A stretch of 64,000 nucleotides of DNA. It comes from Nectonema munidae (lineage: Eukaryota > Nematomorpha > Nectonematoida > Nectonematidae). The stretch is taken from contig JAUIRK010000142.1 in the NCBI GenBank assembly GCA_030549495.1, forward strand, positions 124,001 through 188,000, given 5' to 3'. Shown one piece after another: positions 11,940-23,019 of this stretch. Both the position numbers and the translations under genes were made by a program. Below the pieces are notes generated by a model. It ran no database searches, was not told the origin of the DNA, and worked only from the letters and a program-made list of their open reading frames with translations. Position 1 is the first letter of the stretch. Every line of letters begins with the position of its first letter.

Positions 11940-14185
11940 CTTTACAATGATATTATATTAGAAGATTTTGTTATTTTGTCCCTTTTTACTAACATTCCAC
12001 AAATATTTTAAGTAAATATTATTTTTAATAAAAAAAGTGAGTTTTCATTAGAGTTTGTATGAAAAAAAACAAAAGGACATATATTATAAGATATCAAAAG
12101 GCAAAAATATTCTAATTGTTCCACAACAATTCAAAATTTCGTGAAAAAAACTAGAACTCGCCTAAAGATATATCTAAATATAAAGTCTTTAAAAGAAAAT
12201 TTGTAATATAGAACTTTCATTACAGAGCAAAACGAGTACTTCTTTGCCTCAAAACTTAGCTGATGAATTACAATACATTCTAAATCTTACGTCCCAGAGG
12301 TTAACATTTTTTAAAAAGGTTATACAAGTAATGAATAAAATTCCTAGTATGTCATACTGAAAATCAAAAGCAACACATGAAAAATTGTCCTCTTTACCTA
12401 AGAAATAATTGTTGCGTCATAAGTATGGATAGAATCTTTAATTTGGTTTCATGCTTTATTAGAACAACTAATTTCCAAGACAGGAATATTTTGTATGGTA
12501 GTAAAAACACAAATACAGTTTTATCAAAAAAAAACTCGTCAAAAACACAACAAAAAGTTTAAAACTCTTCGACTTATATTTTAGTAATAGCTTTATGAAC
12601 TTGATTTTAGGCCTCGTTCTAACATGTTTTTGTTTCAACTTGGAGTTTCTAAATTGTGTCAAAAAAAACACTCTGCTTTGTTCAAAACATGTGATTGTTT
12701 TGAAAGATGAAGAAAGCATGAAAAAGATTTTGAATGTTATATACAAACTTGAAAGAGAGTTGAAAGAATAATAATAAAGTTTAATTTATAGAAATTAACA
12801 AAATTTTTATAATAAAAATTATGCCCATTTTTTGTCATCATTGTTGTTTTCTTATAATATACCATTTTTCTTGTTTTTTTACTAATTGTGATAGCTAATT
12901 TTAATTAAAGTAGTCCACTTTTTTATTTGATATTTGACTCTGTATTACTAGAACGAGGGGTTACTAAAAAGAAAAATAGAGTAAGGAATATTATCGGTAA
13001 ATATATTAGGTTATTATATTCTTTCTAAAACAATTAGATATTTTTTTTAATTCTTGCGATTTTTATATAAGATATACTATATCCTCATGTTAATACAAAA
13101 TGTTTGATGTTTTTGATGAAAATTTTCTTCTTTAAGTGATGATATGAAATTAAACAGACTTTATTTTGCAATGTATAATGATGACTTTGAAGTAGTAAAT
13201 CCAGGAGCACATCAAAAAAACATAAACTATATATTTTATTGGTCACTTATAAAATTACCTAAGGAATATAGATACAAATTTTCATTTTTAGAATGATGAA
13301 GATAAATTATCTATAGTGTTAGTTGTCCTTTTAAATATTATTTTTAATTGAGAATGACAATGTAAAAGCTACCAAAATTGTTACTGATAATTTAACAGTT
13401 ACAATTCAAGGTATTAGTAAACACAAATTTAAATGATGATTTAAACAAATTTTATTGTGTGTCTTAAAAGTCTAAGTATTAGTAATTACTAATATAATTT
13501 GTGAATAAAACAAATTTGGTTCTGTCTGTTACAAATGGGAGTAATAGTAATTACAAGTTAAATCTCTGTACTTAACAGATTTGTTTGTATAACTTACAAA
13601 TTAAACTAACAGTATTAAAAAATAAAAACTTGTAAGTCTGAAAAATATATCAGTAGTAATTACTAATCAATTAGTGGTTTTTTGGGCAGAGATAATCGCA
13701 AGTTATATTTGTAATCATAACAAACTTTTTTTCTCAGTGTATCAACTCATTGGAGAAGCTTCGAAACTGCAAACTTTAACATAAATGTGGAATTATATTA
13801 CTACCGAAAATAAAGAAAATTTAATAAGGAAACTGATTAATTTAAAAAACTTTATTTAGTAAAAGATTTGAATGGATATTTTGTTAAACCAAAGCTAGCA
13901 ATGAAGTAAATTGAACTATTATTTAATTTCTACTAATATGTTTATAAAAATTTAGAAAATAAAGCTAGGTATGAAAGATGTAATGTGTGAACACTTTTAC
14001 TCAGAGGTATACACTTGTTTTTTTAAATAATTTGACAAAAAATTTCAATATTTTATTTAAGATCAGTAAGCTTCAAATTCAGAGAATAATAAATATTACA
14101 CAACTTTTAGTTTTTAAATAAAATTTCAAACTTTTCTGGATTTAATTTATTAGTCTATCTAAAAATCTTTTTTGAGGTCTCTTTT
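11940..14185. other. AT-rich spacer, no gene seen
   Basis: Long AT-rich spacer. Around 13440-13740, recurrent TTAGTAATTACTAAT and ACAAATTTGGTT-like motifs in both orientations hint at a small inverted-repeat element. I could not define its ends. Confidence 0.4.
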
Positions 14186-14189
14186 TTAA

Positions 14190-14325
14190 GGTAAATAAAT
14201 GAATGACTGTTTTGAAAAATTGTGCAAAGCAAATTTATAAAAAATTTCTTAAATTCATAATTTATTTTGTATATTTATAATTAACTAATAGTAATAATTA
14301 AAATATTTTTATATATACATTATAC
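14190..14325 (+). repeat. Direct repeat, left copy
   Basis: About 135 bases beginning near GGTAAATAAATGAATGACTG recur at 17207-17336 in the same orientation with few differences. The two copies bracket the Tigger element at 14736-17107. Confidence 0.75.
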
Positions 14326-14404
14326 AATATACAATTTTGGTTAATAATTAAAGGGTGAAATTTCGACTGTTTCAGTCTTTTGGAATAAATATCTCGGATC
14401 CATG

Positions 14405-14547
14405 CCATTTAAACCATTTCATTACCAGAAAAATCAGACGATATTTATTAAGAAGCAGATGATTCATATACAAAACTATTTAAAAAAGCACAAGAAGGTA
14501 AACTTGTTTATGTATCATATATGATGCACTGGCCACGAAAGGGTTAA
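14405..14547 (+). mobile_element. piggyBac-type MITE, diverged copy
   Basis: This is a diverged relative of the 57.5-kb and 60.3-kb MITEs. It shares an AAATCAGACGATATYTA-like block, the CAGAYGATTYATAT core and an AAAAAAGCA block, and ends with GGGTTAA, leaving a TTAA at the right edge. Similarity to the other copies is roughly 70% by eye. Confidence 0.5.
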
Positions 14548-15296
14548 TGTTCTAAAGAGTAACTTCGTGAAGACAGCTATCAACTTTTTAAAAGAGTATT
14601 AATTTATCTGTTTTAGATCTACATGTTGCGTCATTAAAAATTTTCAATGAAATGTTATTTTGTAATGAAAACGATAAAGTAATTAAATTTTGTACTTACT
14701 AGATCTGTGATTTTCTGTTAATATTTTTTTTATACAGAAAACCTCTTATATTGACCACCTCATTAAATCGAACGATTTTTAGGAGTACGGTTTTTTTATA
14801 TCCTTTTTGGTGTAATTAATGTTCTACAATTCGACCACCTCTCTATTCCGTACAGCGACCACTTAAAACTGTCTTAATTTATTGATTCAACCTCTTTAAA
14901 ACAATCATCTTACAATTGATGAGAGAAACAGAGTGAATAAAGAATGTTAGGAATGTGTGATAAATCATCAAAATCAAGTTTTAAATTTTTGTATGACAAA
15001 TAGATGCATATTTTCAATTGAAGTGATTGTATTGCATCACAAACACTCTTCTGTGCTCTACTTTTAGTTTTGTTGCGCTAAATTTACTTGGTTTTATCAA
15101 CGCTTTTCTGGTAAAATGATTTAATTCTTTCATTAGTTACTGTTGATATAGAAGCATTTGAATGTCATTTATTGTATTTTTATTGTATTGTATTTTTTGT
15201 CCTTGTAAAAAGATCTTATATAGTAAATAAAAATTAATAAAACTGGCGATTTTCAATTATAAAAATAAATTGTTGTGTTTTTGTCTCTAGGTATTC

Positions 15297-15465
15297 GTAG
15301 TCGTTCATGATTAACGTAAACCTATTTTTGACAAATTTTAACCTTCCTTCCCTCTCTCATGTCAACTGTTAGATTTTTCATCACTTAACAAAATTGATTT
15401 ATGTAGACTTTAGAACACCCTTCCTCTCCCAGTCTTAGTTGACGTCAATTGTGAACGACCCCTTA
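15297..15465. mobile_element. Short MITE nested in Tigger
   Basis: The left end GTCGTTCATGATTAACGT and the reverse complement of the right end GTCGTTCACAATTGACGT form inverted repeats about 170 bp apart. The CTTCCTCTCCC-type block just inside the right end also occurs in the relatives at 25163 and 32465. It lies in the 5' non-coding part of the Tigger element, so it inserted after Tigger. Confidence 0.6.
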
Positions 15466-15639
15466 GACTCGAAATTTAATACACGCGAATTTTTCTAGAT
15501 GTACGTACAGTATAATGTAATTTGTATTAAAAAATTAAGTACATGAGTTTTTATAGGTACATTTTTATTGCTTTGTGTAAAGATTATAATTTATAAATGT
15601 ATTATAAAAATTTGTTGATTACAATTTTAGATTTAAAAA

Positions 15640-16875
15640 TAACGAATAGTAAACGCAAAGAACTATCTTTGAAAGAAAAAGTTGAATTAATTAATTGTAG
15701 CAAAGACAAAAGTCAAAAACAACTTTCTGAAATTTTTAATGTCGACAAAACTACAGTTTAAAATATTTTGAAAAGAAAGAATGAGTATATTGAATATTAT
15801 GAAAATAATACAAACTCTAATAGAAAAAGAATTTTATGTGCAAATGATAATGACCCAATAGATAGAGTATGGTAGCTAAAAATTAACAAAATTGTTAATG
15901 AAAGGAAAAGTAAAATACCAAGCATAGTTAAAGAATATGAAAAATAAGACATTTATAACATGGATGAGTTGGATTATTTTATCGCGCTTTGCCTGATAAA
16001 ACCACTACAGTAAAAGGTAAGGATTGCAAAGGAGGTAAACGATCAAGGAACGCTTGATTGGTTCATTATTTGTTAATATGCTTGGTGAATTCGAACGTGT
16101 TCTTGTGATTGGTAAAGCAGCTAAACCACGCTGTTTCCCAAATTTGAATCCTGAAAGCTTATTAGTAGAATGGAAATATAATTGTAAAGCTTGGATCACA
16201 AGTAAAATGTTTGAAGAATGGATAGTTAAATTTAACCAACGTATGGAAAAACAAAATCGTAAAGTTTTCTTATTCCTAGATAATGCTACTGCCCAGACAA
16301 AAGATTCGCCTAATTTGGGTAACGCTAAAACAGTTTTCATTCCTGCAAAGACAACGCCCGTGCTTCAACCTTTAGATCAAGGTATTATTTCGCATATTAA
16401 AAGAAACTACAGAAAAAACTTCCTTTGAATAAAATGGATGATGAAAAAACAGCTGCAAATTTAGTTAAGACAATTTCAGTTTTGGATGCATGTGAATGCC
16501 TTCATAAATCCATTGAAGAATGTGATAGTTCAATGATTTTAAAATGCTTTAAAAGATGTCGGTTTGATGAAGAAGATGACTCAAATGAAGTAAGCGATCA
16601 CGAAGATGTGCAATTACATAATCGTTTTGAACTTATTCTTCCAAGCATGGAAGAACCTATCAATAATATCGATGATTGTATTGACGTTGATAACGTTGCA
16701 CCGCTTATACAAGAGTTTCCTTCCGAATGGGAAACATCTTTTAAATAACAATCGTAGCTTAGATAATGATGTTCAAACGGATGAGGAGGAAGAGGTAGAA
16801 AAACATGAAAGTATGGAGAAAATAGCAAAAAACATTCAAGAAGCGATTGATAAAGTTAATGTTGTAAAACTATAA
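15640..16875 (+). pseudogene. Tigger/pogo transposase (DDE_1), broken
   Basis: Domains in order: an N-terminal psq-type helix-turn-helix (KELSLKEKVELINCSK..., about 15655-15780) followed by basic sequence; remains of the CENPB-type region; NMDELDYF (about 15958), which corresponds to the first catalytic Asp in the family's NADE motif; then an open stretch 16054-16428 with FLFLDNATAQ (second Asp) and LQPLDQGIISHIKRNY (third Asp); then an acidic C-terminus to 16875. Breaks include a TAA in the HTH, a TAG near 15871, an internal loss before 15960, and frame changes near 16425 and 16740. Closest in style to TIGD4/TIGD6-like proteins. Confidence 0.85.
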
Positions 16876-17206
16876 TAATAAATTTATGATCTTCTATCCA
16901 TGGTTGAAGAAAAATTAGAAATAAAAAGAATACAAAGTGACTCTCTTTTGGTACGAAAAAATAACTTCCTTTTTGAAGAAAAACTGTTCTTATTTTATTA
17001 TACTTAAAACTAATAAATTTTTTGATATTCTATAACCCGACCAACCTCTCTAATTCGACCCAAATTTTCAAGTCCCTTCAGTGGTCGATTTAAAGAGGTT
17101 ATACTGAGTCTATATCTATTACACGTAGCTGCAAATAAATACATAGATATAAATATTAAACTTTCCAGCTTTCAAGTTTTTAGGTTTTATTTTTGGTCTA
17201 TTTTGG

Positions 17207-17336
17207 TAAATAAATTCATGACTGTTTTGAAAAATTGTGCAAAGCAAATTTATAGAAAACTTGTTAAATTCATCATTTATTTTATATATTTATAATTAGC
17301 CAATAGTAATAATTAAAATGTTTTTATATAGTTCAT
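17207..17336 (+). repeat. Direct repeat, right copy
   Basis: Partner of 14190-14325. It shares GACTGTTTTGAAAAATTGTG, then an AT-rich run ending AATAATTAAAATRTTTTTAT. Confidence 0.75.
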
Positions 17337-17890
17337 CAAGTCTCTCGAAGAGATAATCATGTATATTTTAAACGAAAGTAGCCTTTGTTGAAAGACGATA
17401 GTGAATTAAGTGAAAACTTAATTGCCAATTAAGAGAACCCGGTGGCGCACCTGTCTTCTACCCTCTTGTAAAGTCTTTGGGCCAACCTGAAGGTTTTCGA
17501 ATTCCTACCGCTCTACCTTGCCCATCCATTTATCTATCATCTGTGTCTTGATCATTTTGCCTAGCGTTATTATCATCATCCGTGGGTTCTTCTTTATTTT
17601 TGATAATTTTCCCATAGTAATCATTATTTGATATAGGTAGTAACTTTACCTTTCGTACACGGTAGGTTTTAGTATGAATCTCACCAATTTTCTTTATTAG
17701 TTCGTATTTATTCTCGAATCCGCAAATAATGTATTTATCCCTTACTTTAAACTTGCTTAAATCGCCTTTTATGTACACTAAATCTCCAGATTTCAGCGTT
17801 ACTTTATCACAATTGACTTTAGAAGACTTTGAAATTGAACTTGAAAATCTGTTTTGCAAGCTGAACTATGTTTTTCTTTTTCAAAACTTT
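17333..17890 (-). mobile_element. LTR retroelement fossil, integrase tail
   Basis: A fragment of an LTR retrotransposon in minus orientation. The readable part, 17530-17859, matches the region downstream of the integrase core in Ty3/Gypsy-like elements (a DLVYIKGD...RDKYIICGF pattern and a YRVRKV pattern, then an acidic tail). Everything upstream of it in the polyprotein is missing here. The low-coordinate edge begins with TTCATCAAGTCTCTCGA, which recurs at 22649 and may be terminal-repeat sequence. It is a broken fossil of unknown age. Confidence 0.5.
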
Positions 17891-17898
17891 CAACTTCA

Positions 17899-20372
17899 TA
17901 GCAGGGGCGCACATCCTCAAAATTTTTGGAGGGGAGGGCGAACCTTTTTTTTATAATTTTCAAAATTTATTATAAAAGAATTTTAGTCCAATGAACACAC
18001 CACCATTATTACCAGACATTATACTTGCCCTGTAAGCTCTCAATCCGAACACAACTGCGCAGATTTTATAAAGTCAAATTACCTTGTTTGTAATTCTGAT
18101 TGCATCGGCCTTCTAGCTCAGTACTTTTCAAACTTGAGTCCGCCATGCCGCGAAGAAGTTCCCAGGGGATCGAGAAGGGGACACGTGTGAATCGTTTTTC
18201 GCAAAATATTGCACCAATGGGTCATTTGTCATTATTGCCCATAAATCACATTTATAAAGAATAAATAAGTTAGTGTTTGAATTGAGTGCTATTTTTTTCT
18301 TTTATTGCTTTTCAGGCCTAATTTGTAAATGTGCATTTTTCTTAATGGCATTAAAAGATTTAAACTTAATGGCATTAAAGATCTATACTAAAAAATGAAA
18401 TTTGACGACTCACACTTGAAATTTCGTTCTACTTCATTAAAGCCACTTTTTTTGCGCTGGTAGTGAAGCATTCGATTTCGGTAAACAAAATTATTGGCTG
18501 AACGATTGCACAAATTCATGTTTGATAAATAACATAGGAATGTTTTTGCAAAATATTAAGTATGGTTTCAAAAGTTTCAAAAATGATCTGTTGTCAAAAA
18601 GTCATACAACAGATCAGAACTGTTGATATTACCTTGCCGCAAAGATGTATTGAATGTGCTAAGTTGTAAAGTTGAATCATATCTTCTTGTCAAACGATAC
18701 CTTTATAAGGCTAAAAGGAGAGATTTCTGATTACATGTTAGACGTGGTTTTATTGATTCGGAATTAGATTTTCAACTTTTTTGCTCAGATTGATGAAAGG
18801 ATGGATGCTGCAAACTTTTCTCAGCAATAGAACAACTGTAAGAGAAACATTTGACAAAGTGATAAATTTTTTACAGCATATGTTATTAAGTTAGAATTTG
18901 GCTAAGCAAAAATCTCTAGTATTTAGTACCTAGTTCGCCGAGCCACAAAACCATACCCGCTGAGTTGAAAAATGTTTTCAATGAAGTCATTAAAATAGTG
19001 TATTTCTTTAAATCAAATGCTTCAAATCTTGTTTGTTTTCAATTTGAAAAACGCTTGCTGCACTCAAACGTGAGGTGGCTTTCCAAAGGGAAATTTTCCA
19101 AGCGATACTATGGTAAGCAATCCAGCAATTTCTGGAAGGCAAACTAGAATGCGTGTAGAATTTTCTGATCTCAGTTTTCCTATATTTCTATCATTTTTAG
19201 TGAACATATTTGAATATATGAATTCCTTTAATCTTGCGCTGCAAGGAAAAGAGATCAGAGTACTCCATTGTAATAAATATCAGCTTAATTCAAGGTTTAA
19301 GAAATCTTGATAAAAAAAATTAAAACATTAAATAAAATGAATATCTAAGGATAAAGAAGCTATATATTTGATTTCTAGAATAAAAGACTGGATTGTTTAA
19401 TTTAGGCCCGTCTCTCACTTGAAGTACGATGGAGAGGGGGGGGGGGTGGCAAAACTGATCAAGGGGCGGGGGTAAAAGTGATTTTAATGGGGCCGGGAAT
19501 ATAAAGAAAGTGTAAACTGTATTCCCCCGCTATTCACGGGGGTTACCCTTCTTTCCATCCCGCGAATAACGAAAATCCTCGAATTATTGATGCAGTTTTA
19601 CAACGCCTGTGTATGATATTATATACGATATTTACCAAAAGACAGTCTACTCATTAAAATACAGTAATATAGTAGTAATATGTAGTAATGATGGATTAAA
19701 AACATTTTAATTGTATTTTTATTCAACAATAATGAATGATGATGATGAAATTTGCTGTTACCATACAATGAAGATGATTATGGTGACATTGATGCAATGC
19801 CACAGCTTAAATGCTGCTTTATAGCAGTTTAGGCAATTCATTCTCTTTAGGCACTTCAAGAAGAGGCGTCGTTTCTTTAGAAGGAGGCGTCGTTTCTTCA
19901 GGAAATCAAAAAATGGTGTAGCGTTTTTTCGGGTGTGGCTTGATTACTTTTCTTGATCCTCTTTTAGGAACTTCGTTATTGGCAGCTAGCTTCGTTGTTT
20001 TTTTCATAGTAGTGAACGGAGAAACAAAAGCTTATAAATCACATTGCCATTTTAAAATTATTTACTAGTTATGTATACTCACTGTAACATCTCTTTTTAT
20101 TTTTATTTTATCATAACTGACATTATTTTTATTTTTTTTACCAATCAGGGTGAATACGCGCGTTTTTGTGCTAAAAATTTACAAAATTATAAATAAAAAT
20201 TTTGAGAAGAAAATCCGCGAATATGCTGTTGGGCCGCGAATACTGAACTGCAAATGGGTGACGCCCTACTGTACATCTATATATTTCCAAGGAGTTTCAG
20301 ACGAGCAAAATACATCCCAGGGGGACCTAGCTCCCTTGCTCCCCTTATTTACTGGCTTGGTTACAGTAATTA
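17899..20372 (+). mobile_element. ZBED-type hAT transposon, copy B (decayed)
   Basis: An inverted relative of copy A at 5205-8150. Long collinear identity covers 17945-18300 and 18370-19310, then 19316-19520 and 20275-20372 match the far end of copy A. It starts near CAGGGGCGCACATCC, a plausible hAT terminus. Copy B lacks the C-terminal third of the transposase (about 1.3 kb) and carries a nested 757-bp element at 19514-20271. Coding remnants include NVFNEVIKIVYFFK and LLHSNVRWLSKGKF at about 18970-19110. Non-functional. Confidence 0.75.
19514..20271. mobile_element. Tigger-like element nested in hAT copy B
   Basis: Alignment to copy A shows GAAAGTGTA and TACATYTATATATTT are continuous there but split by about 757 bp here. 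The insert starts CTGTATTCCCCCGCTATTCA and ends GCCCTACTG with TA duplicated at the edges; ends carry CGCGAATAACGAAAATCC-type motifs on both sides, as in Tigger-like families. The interior holds a short minus-strand basic peptide (MKKTTKLAANNEVPKRG..., about 20011-19915) followed by a duplicated ETTPPSKETTPL segment. It is non-autonomous. Confidence 0.75.
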
Positions 20373-20511
20373 ATAGGTTAGGAATTTTTAATTGTTATTT
20401 TTTACCCTAACCTCTCACCTCCAAAGAACAAGTCATCTACAATTATAGATATAGAACCTTTTTGAAGAAAATCATTAAACACTATTCATTATTAACCACT
20501 CTTGGAGAAAT

Positions 20512-20990
20512 TTAGAAGAACCAGGCATTCTCATTGCTGAGCGAGTATAGACAGACACTGATACCTTTAAATGGAGAATATCTTGCTAAAGGAATCTGAA
20601 AAAACATTTGGTCAAGTCTGATTTTATCATGAATACAGAGCATGTGGGTAAAATTCTTGTATGATGATACGTTGGTACAAAGATTCATACCCTTCTTCCT
20701 CACCTAAACAGATATTGCTTAAGTTTAGAAAGTTTTTCTCATTTTGTGAAAAACAGTAATATCTTCGGATTCTTTGCCAAATCCAATTTAAGCTTGTACT
20801 GGTTTTAATAATGTCATTTCTCGATAATGGGGGTGAAAAGCAATCAATCAAAGCATTCTTTCTAAGAAAATAGTCTTTTGAAATCCAGTTTTTCTTTGAC
20901 CAACAGGAATATCTTCTTAAGCCACGAATGTGCTTCCCACGAAGTTTCCAGCAGACACGAAAAATCTGGACTCAAAGAGAGATGAAATCT
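20512..20990 (-). mobile_element. LTR retroelement fossil, Gag-like fragment
   Basis: The minus-strand peptide at 20627-20851 (FLNLSNICLGEEEGYESLYQ and flanks) resembles the Gag capsid-type region of a Ty3/Gypsy-like group of invertebrates. It is short and broken. It lies on the same strand as the integrase-tail fossil at 17.5 kb with hAT copy B between them, so the two may be parts of one internally deleted element. No terminal repeats could be defined. Confidence 0.4.
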
Positions 20991-21403
20991 TAGATTAGAT
21001 TGTCAGTTCCAAAATGATGACAAAGATCCCTTTTCTGACAGTGACCATTGCTTTGTAGGTCTAAACGTCATGATTATATATGTATCCCACCGCTGCCGCC
21101 ACGCGAATAAAGGAGAAAAGCTTTATTGTGATTTTATGACAAAAAGAATTGATACAACGTGAATGAAGTGAGGATATAAATATAATATACTAGATATACA
21201 TAAGTAGGATTTTTTGCAGCATATGTAATGTATTAGGATCGGCCCTCTAAATATATATTAATTAATATAAAAGGCAGAGAGGAACATCGATGTCCATTTC
21301 GTTACTGTCTTTTCGCTTTCACCATTCCCTGCCCTTTTGCTTAATTCCATTTTCAACTTATAATTTTTTCTATACTTCCTTCTATTATTATGTGTAGTAA
21401 AAT

Positions 21404-22381
21404 TTGAAAAGAAAAAAGAGAATTCTTCAGCTTCTTTCTACTGAATTCTTGTCCATTAAAAAAGCTTCCGACTCACTTGCAATTAAGTATTCAACTGCAA
21501 AAACCCTTGTCCAAAAGAATGAAGATGAAAAAACAATGAAAGTAAACCCAGCAAACAACATGGTGCGCATAAAAAAGATTCTCACACCTGAAAGATTAAA
21601 TTTCTTAGAGAATATAATTGAAAGTAATCCTATGCCAACTCTAGAAGAAATAAGCGAAAAAATAGAGGAGGAATTTTTATAGAGATAGCAGTAAGTACAC
21701 TTCACAAATGCTTCGTAAATACCTTAAAAGTGACCCTTAAATTAAACGTGATAAAAACAAATCGATGCAGTGAATAAAGAAGATGCTAGAAAGTGTTGCG
21801 CGGAAGAATTTCAAAATTCTGCTCCAAATCCGCAAGAGTCATTGATTTTCTTTGACGAACGTGCGTTTAATTTACATTTAAACGTTCACAGCACCTTCAA
21901 AAAAGGAACAAAGACAAGTGTAGTCATTCGCACAAATAGAAGCAAAAATATTTCTGTGCTTTTAGCAATGAACTGCTTCAAGATAATTCATTACGAAGTC
22001 ATTGAAGATGGAACATTTTAAAAACTTAATCGAGATATCACGATAGAAAGTGATGCTTGCGTCGTTGTCGTTTTGGATTATGCGAAAATACATGAAAGTA
22101 ATGAAGCAAAAGAAATTTTCCATGAAAGTCAAAGGTATCCGTTGAAGTTTCTTTCATCCTTCATGCTGATCCCTTGTGAACCATTTTTTTCCAAAGTTAA
22201 GACTAAGGTAAGAAGCTTGTTAAGTTCATCAACACAAAGAACATCTTTTTCTTCAATAATAATCACAGAGGGTTTGAATTCAATTCCTGCTTTTGTCTGC
22301 GCAGTTTATTTTAGACATAAGATGAATAATATTAACATCGCTTCAACTGGACAAGCATATAATCCAAATCTTCACTCATAA
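21404..22381 (+). pseudogene. Tc1/mariner (IS630-like) transposase, broken
   Basis: Three consecutive plus-strand segments follow the family order: an N-terminal helix-turn-helix (QLLSTEFLSIKKASDSLAIK), then SLIFFDERAFNLHL with the first catalytic Asp and KKGTKTSVV...NISVLLAMN, then VVVVLDYAKIHES (second Asp) and LKFLSSFMLIPCEPFFSKVK, corresponding to the LPPYSPxLNPIE block with two residues missing and Glu retained. Stops fall near 21680 and 22020, and there are frame changes near 21690-21770. The peptide after about 22230 no longer resembles transposase. No intact inverted repeats were found on the left. Confidence 0.75.
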
Positions 22382-22564
22382 TTTCTTTAATAAATGTTTT
22401 ACTTTACTTATTTTTGTAAATAAAATCATTGATTTTGAAATCTAAAAACAGAAAAGACACAATGCATAATTAAAATTAATGAAGTATACAAACTAAAACT
22501 TATCTTTTTATATCTGCTTATCTTTATTAAGAAGGTAACATAAAAACTTATTTAGGGATTTTTT

Positions 22565-22640
22565 AAATTAGACAAACTTAAAGTAAAATAGGAAGAACTT
22601 AAAGTGAAAACAGACGAAATTAAAGTAAAAATGCTATATA
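22565..22640. repeat. Subterminal ~22-bp repeats (ACTTAAAGT)
   Basis: Three near-repeats of the pattern GACRAAYTTAAAGTRAAAA lead into ATGCTATATATA. Read in reverse this gives TATAGCATTTTTACTTTAA, sharing TATAGCATT with the MITE at 3979. It may be the right end of the mariner-like element. A reverse-orientation relative lies at 29295-29360. Confidence 0.5.
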
Positions 22641-22678
22641 TATATTGTTCATCAAGTCTCTCGAGGCACCAATTACTT

Positions 22679-23015
22679 TAGTGTTAATATAGTTACAATA
22701 TTGTTAGTGTTAGTATAGTTATAATATTGTTAGTGTTAGATTTGTTAGTCTGCTAGAGTTTTAAAGTTAGTTGTTAGTGTTAGAGTTAGTGTCTATACTC
22801 TATAGTTACAATATTGTTAGAGTTATTATAGTTAGAATATTGTTAGAGTTAGTGTTAGTATAGTTAGAATATTGTTAGTTTTAAAGTTAGTGTTTTAGTT
22901 GCTGTTAAAATATTGTTACTTTTAAAGTTATGGTTATAATGGTTAGCATATTACTAGTTTTAAAGTTAGTGTTCGTATAGTTATGAATTATGATATTATT
23001 AGTGCAATTAGAAAA
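22679..23015 (+). repeat. GTTAGTGTTAGTATAGTTA minisatellite
   Basis: A degenerate tandem array made of GTTAGTGTTAGTATAGTTA followed by YAATATT, with unit length varying around 25-35 bases. No coding or regulatory role is evident. Confidence 0.75.
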
Positions 23016-23019
23016 TTGT

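Larger units (their letters stand above)
14736..17107 (+). mobile_element. Tigger/pogo DNA transposon
   Basis: The left end (CAGAAAACCTCTTATATTGA) and the reverse complement of the right end (CAGTATAACCTCTTTAAATC) are related inverted repeats of about 25 bases, with GACCAC continuing in both. They start with the CAG typical of pogo/Tigger elements. The body carries one transposase gene on the plus strand. A small MITE lies inside at 15297-15465. The element is flanked by a ~135-bp direct repeat. Confidence 0.85.
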
